From the NCBI GenBank assembly GCA_951812925.1, contig OX638371.1, positions 46,350,101 to 46,414,100 of the forward strand: a DNA stretch of 64,000 bases, written 5' to 3'. Both the position numbers and the translations under genes were made by a program. The notes below the pieces were generated by a model. That model saw nothing but the letters and a program-made list of their open reading frames with translations. It made no database searches and was not told the DNA's origin. Below, one piece after another: positions 41,600 to 54,261 of this stretch (the stretch's first letter is position 1; every line of letters begins with the position of its first letter). Origin of the DNA: Calliopum simillimum. Lineage: Eukaryota > Arthropoda > Insecta > Diptera > Lauxaniidae.

Positions 41600-42215
41600 G
41601 CCCTGCCCCTGTGAGTTTGCACTCCATAATGTAATTTTTAAATGGTCATAACTTTGTAGAAAATAATCACAGGAGACCTCTTCGTAGCTCAATTTGAAGA
41701 TACAAAATGGTACTAAAAGACTCAATAAGGAAAAAAGAGCAAAAAACGAGATTTTGTACTTTGAACTTTATGGTGTGATTTTAAAATTACTTATCATAAC
41801 TTTGCATAAAAATATTGCAGATGACCATTTAATAGATCAATTTGAAGCCAAAAAAGAGTACCAAGTGATTCTTGTAATAGAAATTCGCAGACAAATTTGG
41901 TACGTCCTGCATATAACATCCAATCGTGTTTTTGAATTTTTTTAGCATTTTAGGTTAAGATATCTCCGACAATAAAAAAAAGATATCGATATCGGTTTAA
42001 TTGTGTTTTGAAGAAAAAAGCTAGGACTATTAGCTATCGTACCAGATTTGTCGGCTTAAAATTACCTTGTTTTATATATAATTCCAAAAATAGGGAAAAA
42101 TCATGTCCTTTAAACTTTTATGTAAGGATATCTCAAAATCCAGATGAAAAAGAGCATTTCTAAGACCGGGTTCGGATTAAGCATCAAAAATTACATCTGG
42201 AATGATTATTGCTAT
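41600..42215 (-). repeat. Foldback family X, single arm, inverted
   Basis: Reverse complement of 34060-34650: TTTGAAGATACAAAATGG, TTTATGGTGTGATTTTAAAA, GTTAAGATATCTCCGACAA, TCCTTTAAACTTTTATGTAA, AAGACCGGGTTCGGATTAAG in mirrored order. Confidence 0.75.
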
Positions 42216-42769
42216 TTTTGCCTTTTGTTTGTGTTTGTTAATTTTAAATACGAAAAAATCGATTTATTTAAAAAACCTTGAAAAATAGTTTAAAATTCAA
42301 TATCTCCTGAATGGAATCAGCTAAGATTTTTAATTTGCAGTTTTTAAATCTATTGACATGCAGATAATATTTTGTTTACTCAGTTTTTCCATCTTTTTAT
42401 TAACAGTTATTAATAAGTGTTTTTGTAAATAATATTCCTGCATACCGAATTTTCCGCGGTTGAAAAGGAACTTTATTTTGGTTAAGGCTCACTGTGAATT
42501 TTATATTATTTTCCAAACAACAAATCATTTAGTTCTTCTAAAAGCCAATGAAGCAACAATTCTTTTAATGCTTCCATGCCGCGTCACACTGCCAACTGAA
42601 GAAGAAAAGCAAACAAAGAAATCAAATTATTGGCGACGCGAACTAAGTAAAGAAAAAACAACGGTTCATTTGCCGACGCTAGCTGTACATTTAAAAATGT
42701 TTAATTTTGATATTGTGTGGTTAAAATTTTAAGCACATCTAAGTATATCTCTGTGAACTTTTGACAAAA
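42216..42769. other. Unclassified; one 90-codon frame without a domain
   Basis: An open frame at 42460-42732 contains HCEFYIIFQTTNHLVLLK and a Lys-rich end. I recognise no family, see no splice sites or start context, and do not call a gene. Confidence 0.4.
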
Positions 42770-44500
42770 CAACCTAACTCGAAATTAGCAACTTTTCAGG
42801 AGAGCTAAAAAACTACTTTAATGCTTCTCAATTCTTTTTGTGTAGGAGCTATAACAAATGGATGTCTTTTATTATAATAATACCCGGTGGCGAACGGCAC
42901 GACGATTCATCGATGACGAATAGAGACAAAATTAGATCATAGATGACAAACGGAGACATTTGTTTGACTTCATGCATGAACTTTTAGAACAAATGTCCAA
43001 AAAATCACTGATGACTTATGCTGATAATGTCACTGAGTCGTCAGTGTGCTAGCGACTTGTAGCAGACAATATCAGTATGATTCCCTTATGAATAAGTCAC
43101 TTATGCATATACTTCCGGGGGAGTTGTAGAGGAAAATGTCATCGTGTTTTCACTAATGATTTTGTCACAAACAAGTCAGCATAGATCTAGAAAAAAATGG
43201 CTTTTTTTTTGGTTTTGCATTTGTTTTATTTAGATTTTTTAACTAATAAATTTTAATTAACATTAATTAAATAAACAATCTTTTAAAACATGAAACTAGA
43301 AACTCAGGCTTTTGGCCCTAAATAAAAATACTTATAAACAAATGAAAATAACTAAGTATGTACTATTAAATATGTCATAGTATCAAAGCTGAACTTATAC
43401 TTTGCTTATACAAGCAAATTTTGGTTCATATTTTATAGCTCAGAAAATTTCCTATAAAAAAATTATGAAGGTCGGTCGGATCAAACTTTTTTTTTAGGAA
43501 TAACCCTTTGCAAGATATTGGCAAAAAACTAATTTTCTCGACTTTTACCACCCGATATCTAACGAAAGCACCTCCTATCAAGATTTGACTTAAAGTTCAT
43601 ATCTCACTTAAAAAAAATCATATTTGATACTATGTCGTAGGTCAGCCAGCAGCTGGCAATTATTCTATTTGATAATGCATTTCTTATGTTTGCAAAGTGA
43701 TGTGCGGCAATTTTCACACTTATCCATCCAATAGCAGAATTCTCTGTGATATTCTTTATGATTCAACGATAGAAATCTATTGAAAAGATAAAATTCAGAC
43801 ATTATAATAACTATACTTTTTTCTTAAAGACATATGAACTCACCTCAAAATGGTTAGTCTGGGTCGTTTTTATTATTAAATTAACAGTTATAAAATATAT
43901 CTTTTTGATTAAAATTAATCACATTTTATAGGAAGACACGAAATTTTTTATTTATTTATTTCAATTCGCTTGACAAACTGACAACAAAAATAACAATCGT
44001 CTTTATTCGTGACTTTTACTCGTTGATGGTGACATGTAACAGACAATATCATGCAGCCATACACTTGTTATCGACTTGTAACAGACGATTTCACCGATTT
44101 GGAACATTTCAGAAGTTCAGAGACATTTAAATGACATTGGCCGACAGAGAATACTAACTTCCTGACATCCCCACTATGAGTCATCGATGAAAAAACCATT
44201 TCGGAAAATTTCATTTGGAGAGCCCTATGTTCGTGTTATTTTATTGATGATTCATCGATGACAATATCATAATGGATGATGTCGCTCAAAAACGCCACCG
44301 GGTAATTATATATATATATGTGTATAATTATACATGAATACTAAACGAATATTTTCCAGTAACTTTTTTTTGCTCTAAGGTCAATAGTTTTTAATAAATT
44401 TGAAATATGATTTTTTTGTCAAATATTTTTTGATTTAAGAAATTCAGTCCTTTCGAAGAAGTGCTTTTGCCAAACTTTTAAGATGTTTTGTGAAGAAAAT
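42770..44500 (+). repeat. Dispersed segment (inverse of 6955-7177), interrupted
   Basis: 42770-42880 and 44305-44500 together form the inverse of 6955-7177, separated by the TIR element at 42883-44302. Confidence 0.6.
42883..44302. mobile_element. TIR element with CCCGGTGGCG ends, superfamily unknown
   Basis: CCCGGTGGCG at the left, CGCCACCGGG at the right, TA outside each (42881-42882, 44303-44304), and an uninterrupted relative at about 7090. ATTCATCGATGAC is present near both ends (42909, 44250). A spaced box (GTARCAGACRATWTCA) recurs near 43057, 44037 and 44085. The middle (43200-43990) is AT-rich and non-coding. CCC...GGG ends recall piggyBac, but the flank is TA and not TTAA. Confidence 0.7.
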
Positions 44501-44699
44501 TACCTTTTTCTTATGACGACTTAAATTGTATTGTGAAAAGCTTTTGTAAAGATTTTGTTATTGCAAATTTGAGTTTTTTAACCGATTTGAGATAAGTTGT
44601 TTTGTCAAATGCAATTTCGAAGAAGATATCGAGATAGGTTGATTTTCAATTCTATATCTCTGCAACTAAAAGTCATAGAGATTTAACGATTACACCGAA

Positions 44700-45330
44700 A
44701 GAAGCGTACTTAAATTTTATATATGTGGCGTTTCACGTCAACTATGCCACCTGGCTGCCCAAAATTTGATGCATTTAAATAGGTCACATGACAACTCATT
44801 TTTTTTTGGTGAAGTGTCTGCTTTCGAATGCCGAGTGCTGTTTTTGAAAAAAACTATATGACGCAACAATATAGCTACAAGAAAGATGGGTAGTTGGACA
44901 AAATCATCAAGTTGATTCATTTATCACGTTATATCTCACAAACGACACAAGATTATTTGGTGAAATTTTGTAACTCGAGGTCTAGTGAAACTATCTTGGA
45001 ATGGGCGAAAAGTGGGCGGGATTAAGTAAGTGACACGCCCACTTCTTAACATTTTGTGAATTGAATTCAATATATCTCGAAAGCAGTTTCAACGATTTTG
45101 ATAAAAAGCTAGGATCACCTATTCGTAGAGATCAGTATTAATTTGTAGAATGTCAAAAAATTACATAGTCTCGCATATGGGCGTGACACCGCTTACAAAA
45201 CTTAAATACGTCATAATAACAGAATTAATGAAGTAATTTTTAATGCATAATACATATGAGATACTTCTGAGCAAAAAATGGGCGAAATATCACCAGTGGG
45301 CGTGGTACCTCCCATACAAGTGAAATACAT
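44700..45330 (+). repeat. Dispersed repeat Z with GTGGGCG/CACGCCC boxes
   Basis: GGCGTTTCACGTCAACTATG, ATTCATTTATCACGTTATAT, AAGTGGGCGGGATTAAGTAA and AAAGCTAGGATCACCTATTC are found inverted at 52150-52558 plus 53442-53525, and at 61370-61791 plus 62678-62760. This copy lacks the DINE insertion present in the other two. Confidence 0.75.
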
Positions 45331-45839
45331 TGTATCAGGCATTGAAATAAGCTGTAGTAATACCCTATTTCTGCAGTAATAACTTCAAATTTGCAGTAAT
45401 AACTTCAGAATATTGAAAAAAATTGTAATAATAATTTTCACCCAAATTCATATTACTTTGTTTTGCGTTAATCGTTGAAACTAAATACTCATTTTATTTC
45501 GCTTATAACCGTTGTTTTAGTTGTCTAACCTCACCAATTTGGGCTAAAATGTAGCAACCACAATAAGTACTCTGCAACTCTACTTTAAACATATTTTTAT
45601 AAATACATTCGAAGAAAATTTCGCTATAAATTTTCAATTTTAAATTGAACCATTGCCATGATATCTGTTATTTAATATTAATCACTTGAATAAGACATTA
45701 AAAAAATTTTGCTAAAAGTTGCAAATAAAAACAAAAAAAAAAATTCTGCAGTAATAATTTTTTCTTATTTCAACCCCTGCATTGTATGGTATAACTCAAA
45801 ACCTATAAAAAATATTTTGATTCAATTTCGTTGGAAGGT
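45331..45839. other. AT-rich, nothing recognised
   Basis: Short GCAGTAATAAC repeats at 45385-45410 and again near 45750. No gene. Confidence 0.4.
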
Positions 45840-46190
45840 GTGTTGTGTCTTTTTTTATATTTTTTTTTTTAAATTTTTTTTTTGATTTTTTTTTTCTTAT
45901 TTTTTTAATATTTTTTTTTTTGCCATAATCATTGAAATTTTTTGATTAAATATATTGAATGGCAGATATGTTTTATTCTTTTTCGGAGTGTTGAAGAACT
46001 TGATACTGATGTCCAGACTTCGAAAGTATCAAAAATTCAGTTTGGACTGAATACTCGGAAGTGAACAAACTATATCTACCATTCAATATAAGTAGTTAAT
46101 CCAATAATTTTAATAATTATGGTAAAAAAAAATAATTTAAAAAAATAATTTAAAAAAATTACAAAAAAAAAATTTTCTAAAAAATATAAA
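45840..46190. repeat. Imperfect hairpin between T-rich and A-rich arms
   Basis: ATTAAATATATTGAATGGCAGATAT (positions 45944-45968, shown here as landmarks ATTGAATGG and AGATAT) is mirrored by ATATCTACCATTCAATATAA near 46072. Outer arms are poly-T (45850-45920) and poly-A (46110-46185). It looks like a small foldback or MITE. Confidence 0.55.
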
Positions 46191-46192
46191 AA

Positions 46193-47083
46193 CTAGTAGG
46201 GGTTGTATCTTTGGCCTGGCCAAAAACTAAATACCCTACACTGCATTTCAAGTACATATATTATTAGGAGAGTATAAGAACAAATTGCTTATATGGGAAG
46301 TGCCACGCCCTCACCTCCGAGCTTACCTTGATTTTGCGTAGAGTTTGGATTTACTGTTCTGAAAGTTTGAGTAAAATTCGGTTATCTTTCAGTATAGCAT
46401 TTTGAAACTTTCGCTTGTATGGGAGGTGCCACGCCCTCTAATCCTACTTCGCCCACTTTATGCTCAGAGTTTACAATTAATGTTCTTCGTGTTTGAGTGA
46501 AATTTGGTTGGATTATCGCAAAAAACACTTTTATTATATAATTTTGAAACATTTGCTTATATGGGAGGTGCCACGCCCTCTTGTCCGAGTGTTTGAGTGA
46601 AATTTGGTTGGGTTATCTCAAAAAACGCTTTCCGTATATATGTTTATATGGGAGGTGCCACGCCCTCTAGTCCGAATTCGACTACTTTTTGCTCAGAGCT
46701 TATACTTACTTTTCCTAGTATTTATGTGTATTTTGCTTCTGTTATTGCAAATAATGCTCTTATTATTGCATTTTGAATATATTTTTTGTATGGGCGGTAG
46801 GCGTGTCCGTTGACCGATTTCGCTCATTTTCAATCCCCCCAGCTAACTTTTACGACGGAGGCAGAATACCAAATTTCACTGAATTATGTTGCTCAGTTTT
46901 CCCAAAAAATGTATTTCCACACACACCCAGCCAGCCAGCCAGCCAGACAGACGGACATGGCTATATCGACTCAGGAGGTGACGCTGATCAAGAATATATA
47001 TACTTTTCTATATCTGCAACGCCTCCTTCTCTGCGTTACAAATGGAAGGACAAAGTGAATATACCCTGGGTGTAGGGTAAAAA
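46193..47083 (-). mobile_element. DINE-1-like element, near complete
   Basis: CTAG end at 46193, the hairpin TTTGGCCTGGCCAAA at 46212, subterminal ATACCCTACACTGCA, five to six core subrepeats with GGGAGGTGCCACGCCCTCT, and the conserved head ending in GGGTGTAGGGTA near 47080. (CCAG)n at 46927-46945. Confidence 0.85.
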
Positions 47084-47940
47084 ACACACAATGGGATCAA
47101 ATTCCGCCACGTCCCCACCTTTGATCCTGGGTAAAGCTGAGAGCAGATTATGAAAATAACTACCGGATGAACAGTGCATTGATTATTACTGAGTTAAAAT
47201 TTTCAATTGTTAAAAAGTAGGCGTGGCACTCATTTAATGCTTTCTACTTTTCATCCATTTCAAGGTACTTATAATTCACACCTTCCAACGAAATTGAATC
47301 AAAATATTTTATATAGTTTTTGAGTTATAACATATAATGTATTTCACTTGTATGGAAGGTATCACGCCCACTGGTGATATTTCGCCCATTTTTTGCTCAG
47401 AAGTCCTATCTCCATTTTTCCAATTGTTGGGAAATGTAATAAGAAGATTTCAAACAGTGGTTATTTAGGATTGGCTGCTATTTTGATATAACGATATATG
47501 CAATATTTTTACCCATAGTATATTTTAACATAATTTAATGTTTTTAACCAATTTTATTAATTTCTAATGAAATCCCAGCCAATTTATAGTATGTCATTAC
47601 TTTTGCCCTTATATAGAATTCCACTAATATTGAAAAAAACGACGTATTTAGTACATTTTTTGAATTTTTTCCACTAAAATGTCGCAAAAAGTAATGAAAC
47701 GCGTGGAAAACACGAAAAAACGATTTTTTTTTTTTTTGAATTTTTGAATTTTTGGTCCCGACAAACAAGAGTGGAGCCTTGGGTGTAACCAAATTTGTTC
47801 ACTTAAATGTCGCAAAAAGTCATGAAACGCGAAGAAAACGCGAAAAAACGAAGAATTTTTTTTAAAAATGTGGCTTATATGAATATTTAGTGGAGATAGG
47901 ACAGTAGCTCTCTTGAAAAAATTACAGTTTACAGATAGGA
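47084..47940. repeat. Mixed repeat remnants
   Basis: 47210-47420 resembles the GGCGTGGCACTC/CACGCCCACTG repeats. ATGTCGCAAAAAGTAATGAA at 47680 recurs at 47803 (about 123 bp apart). A TCCCAGCCAATTTATAGTATG block resembles GGCTGGTATTC-type sequence at 36150. Confidence 0.5.
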
Positions 47941-50900
47941 TTTTTTTTAATTTTCGAATATTTTGGTGTATAGCGCTCTAAGGTATCGATATGTAGTAGG
48001 CTCACGGTGGTTTTTAAAAAATTTTAACTTTTTGAAATACCAACCGCGATTTTTTTCAGGGATAATGTTGGGGGACCCTTCTAGTATTGTATATAAATCC
48101 GCAAACCGCGAAATCGAACTTCCAGCCGTTTTTTTTTTCGACATTTTTTGTTTTTTTAACGATTTTTGAGTATGTCACGGTGTTTATATACATATTATGT
48201 ACACATACATATATATGCATATACGTACATATATATACTTGTATATATGTGTGTAATATATATATATGTATTAGTGTGTATCGAAAAACGAACACCCAAT
48301 TCCACACTCAAATTATGAAAGAAGAGAGATAAAAAATTCAGGGAATATAAATTTTTTTACTTTAAAATAAATTCCTAGCTGGCCAAATGGCCATTGTTTA
48401 TAAAAACCGAGTGATTTTGTACTGGAGTCTATCTAACGGTAAATTTTTTTCCCAAAAACACCATAGATATCGATTCGTGGTCTAAAATAACTTATGTGTG
48501 CAAATTTTCAGAGAGTTCGTATGACGTGCAGGAGCGTCAGCAGAGGAATAAGAAACGATTATCTTCAATGAAACGAATACTTTTTGTACTGGAGCCTATC
48601 TAACGGCAGATTTTTTTCCAAAAAACACTACAGATCTCAGTTCGTAGTCGAAAACAACTTATGTATGCAATTTTTCAGAGAGATTGTATGACGTGCAGGA
48701 GTGTCAGCAAAGAAAAAAAAGCACTTATTTTCAATCAAACGTTTAATTTTTGTACTAGAGTCCATCTAACGATTCATTTTTTCAAAAAAAACTTGTGGTA
48801 CTTGATTCGTCATAAAAAATAAACTATGCACCCAAATTTTAAGATTGGTGGAACGACGTGTGGGAGTGTCAGCCAAGGATTAAAAAATGGTATACAGCCA
48901 TTTCATGCCTATCGTAACAAGATCTGCCACACCCCTTCCGATATCGCTGAAATTCGGTACATGGTTTCGTTTCATGCTTAAACTTTGAAAAATGGCAAAA
49001 AAAAAATTTTGCGATTCTTTTTGTGGCTTGTGGAGGGGTGTAAAAAGTAAAAAAATAGGTAAAATGTAACAAACTCTCCTCAAATAATTACCAATAACTT
49101 GGCCATTTCTTAACCAATTTTCATGTTTAGACCTGTTTTGGAAAGACATTAAATCAGGCTATAAGCTGAAAATAAAATTTTTTGTAGTTGATAAAAAGTA
49201 CTACATTTATTACTATTTTAGTACTAAACTACAAAAAACGTGCCTGTGTTCACTTTTGTTACCTTACAAAATATTTTTTTTGGAAAGAAAAAAAAAATAA
49301 TCTTTCAGTCAAAAAAGAGAGAAAATTGGTATGTCTCGAGGCTTAGAAGTTATGATTTTTTGAAAATTTAAAAAAAGGTCCGATCAGAAAATGGCCCATA
49401 GCTGGAACATTTCTTATCTCATTTTTATGTTTGGATCATTTTTAGAAAGGGATTGAATCATTCTATGCGCACAAGTAAAAGTGTTTTGTATTTGGTAAAA
49501 ATTACTAAATTTACTACTATTTAAGTACTAAACTACTAAAAACGCTATAGTACCTATTTTCGACCTTCCAAAATAATTTTTTAGAAAAGAAGACAAAATT
49601 ACCTTTCAAATGAATCTAAAATTTGGATGGTACCATTAATGGTATAGGAGAAATGATTTTTTTAACATTTCAGTATATGCAACATTTCGTATAATGTAGG
49701 TTTTTTTGTAATTTACATCATTTTAAATTCCTCGAAAGATTTTGAAAATGAAATACGCCGTGCTGCAATACGATTACCATGTACCAAATTTCAGCGAAAT
49801 CGGAAGGAGTGTGGCAGATCTTGTTACGATAGGCAAGAAATCGCTGTATACCATTTTTTAATCCTTCGCTGACACTCCCACATGTCGTTCCACCTATCTT
49901 AAAATTTGGGTGCATTGTTTATTTTTTATGACGAATCAAGTACCACAAGTTTTTTTTGAAAAAATGAATCGTTAGGTGGACTCTAGTACAAAAATTAAAC
50001 ATTTGATTGAAAATAAGTGCTTTTTTTTTCTTTGCTGACACTCCTGCACGTCATACAATCTCTCTGAAAAATTGCAAACATAAGTTGTTTTCGACTACAA
50101 ACTGAGATCTGCAGTGTTTTTTGAAAAAAAATCTGCCGTTAGATAGGGTCCAGTACAAAAAGTATTCGTTTCATTGAAGATAATCGTTTCTTATTCCTTT
50201 GCTGACGCTCCTGCACGTCATACGATCTCTCTGAAAATTTGCACACATAAGTTATTTTAGACCACAAATCGATATCTATGGTGTTTTTTGGAAAAAAATG
50301 TACCGTTAGATAGGCTCCAGTGCAAAATCACTCGGTTTTTATAAACAATGGCCATTTGGCCAGCTAGGAATTTATTTTAAAGTCAAAAAATTTATATTTC
50401 CTGAGTTGTTTATCTTTCTTCTTTCATAATTTGAGTGTGGAATTGGGTTTTAAGACTCGCCCATATATTTCAATACACACATATATATATACATACACAC
50501 ATACATAAATATAAAAGGTATCGTTTCCGCACCATTTATTTTTAAAAAAAATTGTACGTCTGGACTTTTAGATATCCTTACATAAATGTTTAAAGGACAC
50601 CATTTTTTTCCTATTTTTGAAGTTATATAACAAGATAAAGTAATATTATGCCGTAAAATCTGGTATGACAGTTAATAGTCCTAGCTTTTTGCTTGAAAAT
50701 TCAATCAAACTGATAACGATATCATTTTTTTTTGTCGGAGATATCTTTACCTAAAAAGTTAAAAAAGTGCAAAAACACGATTTTTAGCTATATTGGATGT
50801 TGTATGCAGGACACACAATATTTTTTTGTGAGTTTCTGTTACCAGAATCATTTGGTACTTTTTTTTGGCTTTAAATTGAGCTATCAAACGCTTATCTACA

Positions 50901-52130
50901 ATATTTTTCTGCAAAGTTATGTTAACTTTAAAATCACACCATGAAACTCAAAGTGAAAGATCTCGGTTTTCGGCTATATTTGAGGTTGTATACAGTAAGG
51001 ACGAAACTCGTCTGCTCTTTTTTACCAACCGACACATTTAAAACCATTCTTTATCTTCAAAATGAGCTACAAAGTGGTCTCTTGTGATTGTTTTCCACAA
51101 AGTTATGGCCATTTAAAAATTACACTATGGAGTGCAAACTCACAGTGTACGAGTGTTCCTTATATTGCTGCAACATGTCGTCTTAAAATGGTCATAACTT
51201 TTTAGAAAACAATTACAAGAGACCGCTTGAAAGCTCATTTTGAAGATAAAGAATGGTTTTAAATGTGTCGGTTAGTAAAAAAGAGCAGACGAATTTCGTC
51301 CGTACTGTATACAACCTCAAATATAGCCGAAAACCGAGATATTTCGCTTTGAGTTTCATGGTGTGATTTTAAAGTTAACATAACTTCGCAGATAAACATT
51401 TGATAGCTCAATTTAAGGCCAAAAGAAAGTGCCAAATGCTTCTGGTAATAGAAATACACAAAAAAATTTTGTGTGTCCTGCATATAACATCCAATATAGC
51501 TAAAAATCGTGTTTTTGCACTTTTTTAACTTTTTAGGTAAAGATAAGTATATCCGACAAAAAAAAGATACCGCTATTGGCTTGATTGAGTTTTCAGGAAA
51601 AAAGCTAGGACTATTAACTGTCATACCAGATTTTATGGCATAATATATAACTTCAAAAATAGGAAAAAAAATGGTGTCCTTTAAACATTTATGTAAGGAT
51701 ATCTCAAAGTTCAGACGTAATAGAGAAATTCTAAGACCGGGTTCGGATTAAGCATCAAAAATCACATCTGGAATGACTATTGCTGTTTCCGATTTTTTTA
51801 AAAAATAAATGGTGCGGAAACGATACCTTATATATGTATGTATTTGTGTATGTATATATATATACATACACAAATACATACATATACATATACAAGTATA
51901 TATATGTACGTATATGCATATATATGTATGTGTACATAATATGTATTTAAACACCGTGACATACTCAAAAATCGTTAAAAAAAACTAAAATGTCGAAAAA
52001 AAAAACGGCTGGACGTTCGATTTCGCGGTTCACGGATTTATATACTAGAAGGGTCCCCCAACATTATCCCTGAAAAAAATCGCGGGTGGTATTTCAAAAA
52101 GTTAAAATTTTTTAAAAACCACCGTGGGCT
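47941..52130. repeat. Large compound palindrome
   Basis: Inner arms 48340-48960 and 49770-50460 are reverse complements (AATTCCTAGCTGGCCAAATG, GACGTGCAGGAGCGTCAG, GATCTGCCACACC) around a centre near 49395. Outer arms 47990-48170 and 51945-52130 (ACCGCGATTTTTTTCAGGGA, TTCTAGTATTGTATATA) are also inverted. Family X (50514-51831) sits between the right inner and outer arm. (TA/CA)n microsatellites occur at 48185-48270, 50478-50512 and 51828-51945. Confidence 0.7.
50514..51831. mobile_element. Foldback family X, complete palindrome
   Basis: AAGGTATCGTTTCCGCACCA at 50515 is mirrored at the right end (TGGTGCGGAAACGATACCTT). The two arms of about 600 bp are inverted around 51160-51175. Each arm equals the single-arm copies at 34060 and 41600. 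No conserved coding frame; long open stretches such as 51624-51259 are mirrored sequence. Confidence 0.75.
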
Positions 52131-52149
52131 CCATGTACTAAATTTCAGA

Positions 52150-52558
52150 CATATTACTTCATTAATTCTGTTATTATAACGTATTAAAGTTTTGTATATA
52201 TTTTTTTACATTCCCTAAATTAATACTGATCGCTACGAATAGGTGATCCTAGCTTTTTATCAAAATCGTTGAAACTGCTTTCGAGATATATTGCATTCAA
52301 TTCACAAAATGTTAAAAAGTGGGCGTGTCACTTACTTAATCACGCCCACTTTTCGCTCATTCCAAGATAGTTTCACTAGACCTCGACTTTAAAAATTTCA
52401 CCAAATAATCTTGTGTCGTTTGTGAGATATAACGTGATAAATGAATCAACTTGATGACTTTTTCCAACTAACCATCTTTCTTGTAGCTATATTGTTCCGT
52501 CATATTGATTTTTTCAAAAACAGCACTCGGCATTCGAAAGCAGACACTTCAACAAAAA
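52150..52558 (-). repeat. Repeat Z, left part, interrupted by DINE
   Basis: Inverse of 44800-45150. It is continued at 53442-53525 after the DINE-1-like insertion. Confidence 0.75.
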
Positions 52559-53441
52559 CTAGTAAGGGTGTAAAATTTGGCCTGGCCAAACGTTAAATAC
52601 CCTACACAGCAGTATTACGAAAATTTTGCTCATATGGGAGGTGCTACGCTCTCTTGTCCGATTTTACCCAGTTTTTGTCCAGAGCTTGGATTTATAGTTT
52701 TTAGTGTCTGAGTGAAAAACGTTTTCAGTATAGCGTTTTGAAGCTTTTGCTTATATAGGAGGTGCCACGCCCTCTTGTCCGAGTTCGTCTGGTTTTAGCT
52801 TAGAGCGTGCATTTATAGTCTTTAGTATTTGAGTGAAGTTTGGTTGGATTATTTCAAAAAACTCTTTCAGTATAGCATTTTAAAACTTTTGCTTATATAG
52901 GAGGTGCCACGCCCCCTTGTCCGATTTCACCCAATTTTTGTTGAGAGCTTTTATTTATAATACTTAGTGTCTGAGTCGAATTTGGTTCGAATATCTCAAA
53001 AAACGCTTTCAGTATAGCATTTTGAAGCTTTTGCTTATATGGGAGGTGCCCCGCCCTCTTGTCCGAATTCATTCAGTTTTTTTTCAGAGCTTGCCCTTAC
53101 AATTCTTAGTATTTGTGCGTATTTTGGTTGCATTGTCGTGAAAAATACTCCTAAAATTGCATTTTGAATATATTTTTTGTATGGGCGGTAGGCGTGTCCG
53201 TTGACCGATTTCGCTCATTTTCAATCCCCCGAGCTATCTTTGACGACGGAGGCAGTGTACCAAATTTTATTGAATTATCTTGCATGGTTTTCCCAAAAAG
53301 TGTATTTCAACACACAGCCAGCCAGACAAACGGACATGGCTATATCGACTCAGGAGGTGACGCTGATCAAGAATATATATACTTTTCTATGCCTGCCACG
53401 CCTCCTTCTCTGCGTTACAAACGGAAGGACAAAGTGAATAT
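52559..53441 (-). mobile_element. DINE-1-like element inserted in repeat Z, 5' end trimmed
   Basis: CTAG end at 52559-52562, TTTGGCCTGGCCAAA hairpin, five core subrepeats, conserved head, but the sequence stops at AAAGTGAATAT, so the TTATACCCTACACC end is lost. The uninterrupted counterpart at 44790-44815 confirms where it entered. Confidence 0.85.
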
Positions 53442-54261
53442 ATGAGTTATCATATGACCTATTTAGACGCACCAGATTTTGGGCAGCGAGCTGGCATAGT
53501 TGACGTGAAACGTTCCATATATGAATAAAATCCTAGATTCGAGTTAGGTTGTTTCGTCAAAAGCCTACACAAAACTTTGTAAATTGATAATTGTATGAAA
53601 CTTGTCCTATTCATTTTTAGATGTTGTTTTTATAAAAAAATATTGCTTCAATAAAAAAAATTTTTAAACCAACATTTTTTAAATTTAAAAATACTTTGGC
53701 ATTTTTAAAAAAAAAACCCTCTTAAGTTTTTTTTTAAAGTACTTTAATACCTTTAAAAAAATGTAAAAGTATTTTTAAATTTAAAAAATATTGGTGAAAA
53801 ATTTTTTTTTTTTAAGTATTATTTTTTTTATAAAAAGAACATTTAAAAATTAAAAAGATATGGTTTTGTGTAAACTATAAAATTTTGAAAATACAATCCT
53901 AAAAATCGCAAATTTCAACAACCTGTATTTTAACTGCAAATGGTGCTTGTATCAAATCCTCCGGCGTTATTAATCTTGCACACGGGTACTACCATATTGC
54001 CAAATTTGAGCGAAATCCGAGACAAAAAAATTTTATCGAATGCCACTTAATCGATTCACATGAAATTAACACCACCTCACTTTTATATAGAAAGGCCGTT
54101 ACTAAACTACATAACTTTTATTTAGGGTGGATACTTACGGTGGTTCTCATTCAGCATCTATCACACGACCGGTTCCAGGTTCAAATCTCTCCAATATCAA
54201 ACAAAAAAATTTTATTTGAAGCATGAATTTGAAAATAAAAAAGAAAATTATGTCAGTTGTT
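53442..54261. repeat. Rest of repeat Z plus AT-rich and Helitron-like segments
   Basis: 53442-53525 completes repeat Z. 53590-53880 is A/T homopolymer-rich. 53920-54035 is the inverse of 15894-16030. 54040-54150 carries AATGCCACTTAATCGATTCA and TTTATTTAGGGTGG blocks that recur near 56330-56410. Relative to 63270-63393 this copy lacks about 120 bp. Confidence 0.6.

Noticed and set aside
46773..47075. Frames with PASQPARQTDMAIST at all DINE copies
   Set aside because: Both forms are translations of the conserved DINE head in different frames. The head is conserved as DNA, not as protein.
48056..48332. Tyr/Ile/Cys-rich frames around 48.1-48.3, 51.8 and 61.0 kb
   Set aside because: Translated TA/CA microsatellites.
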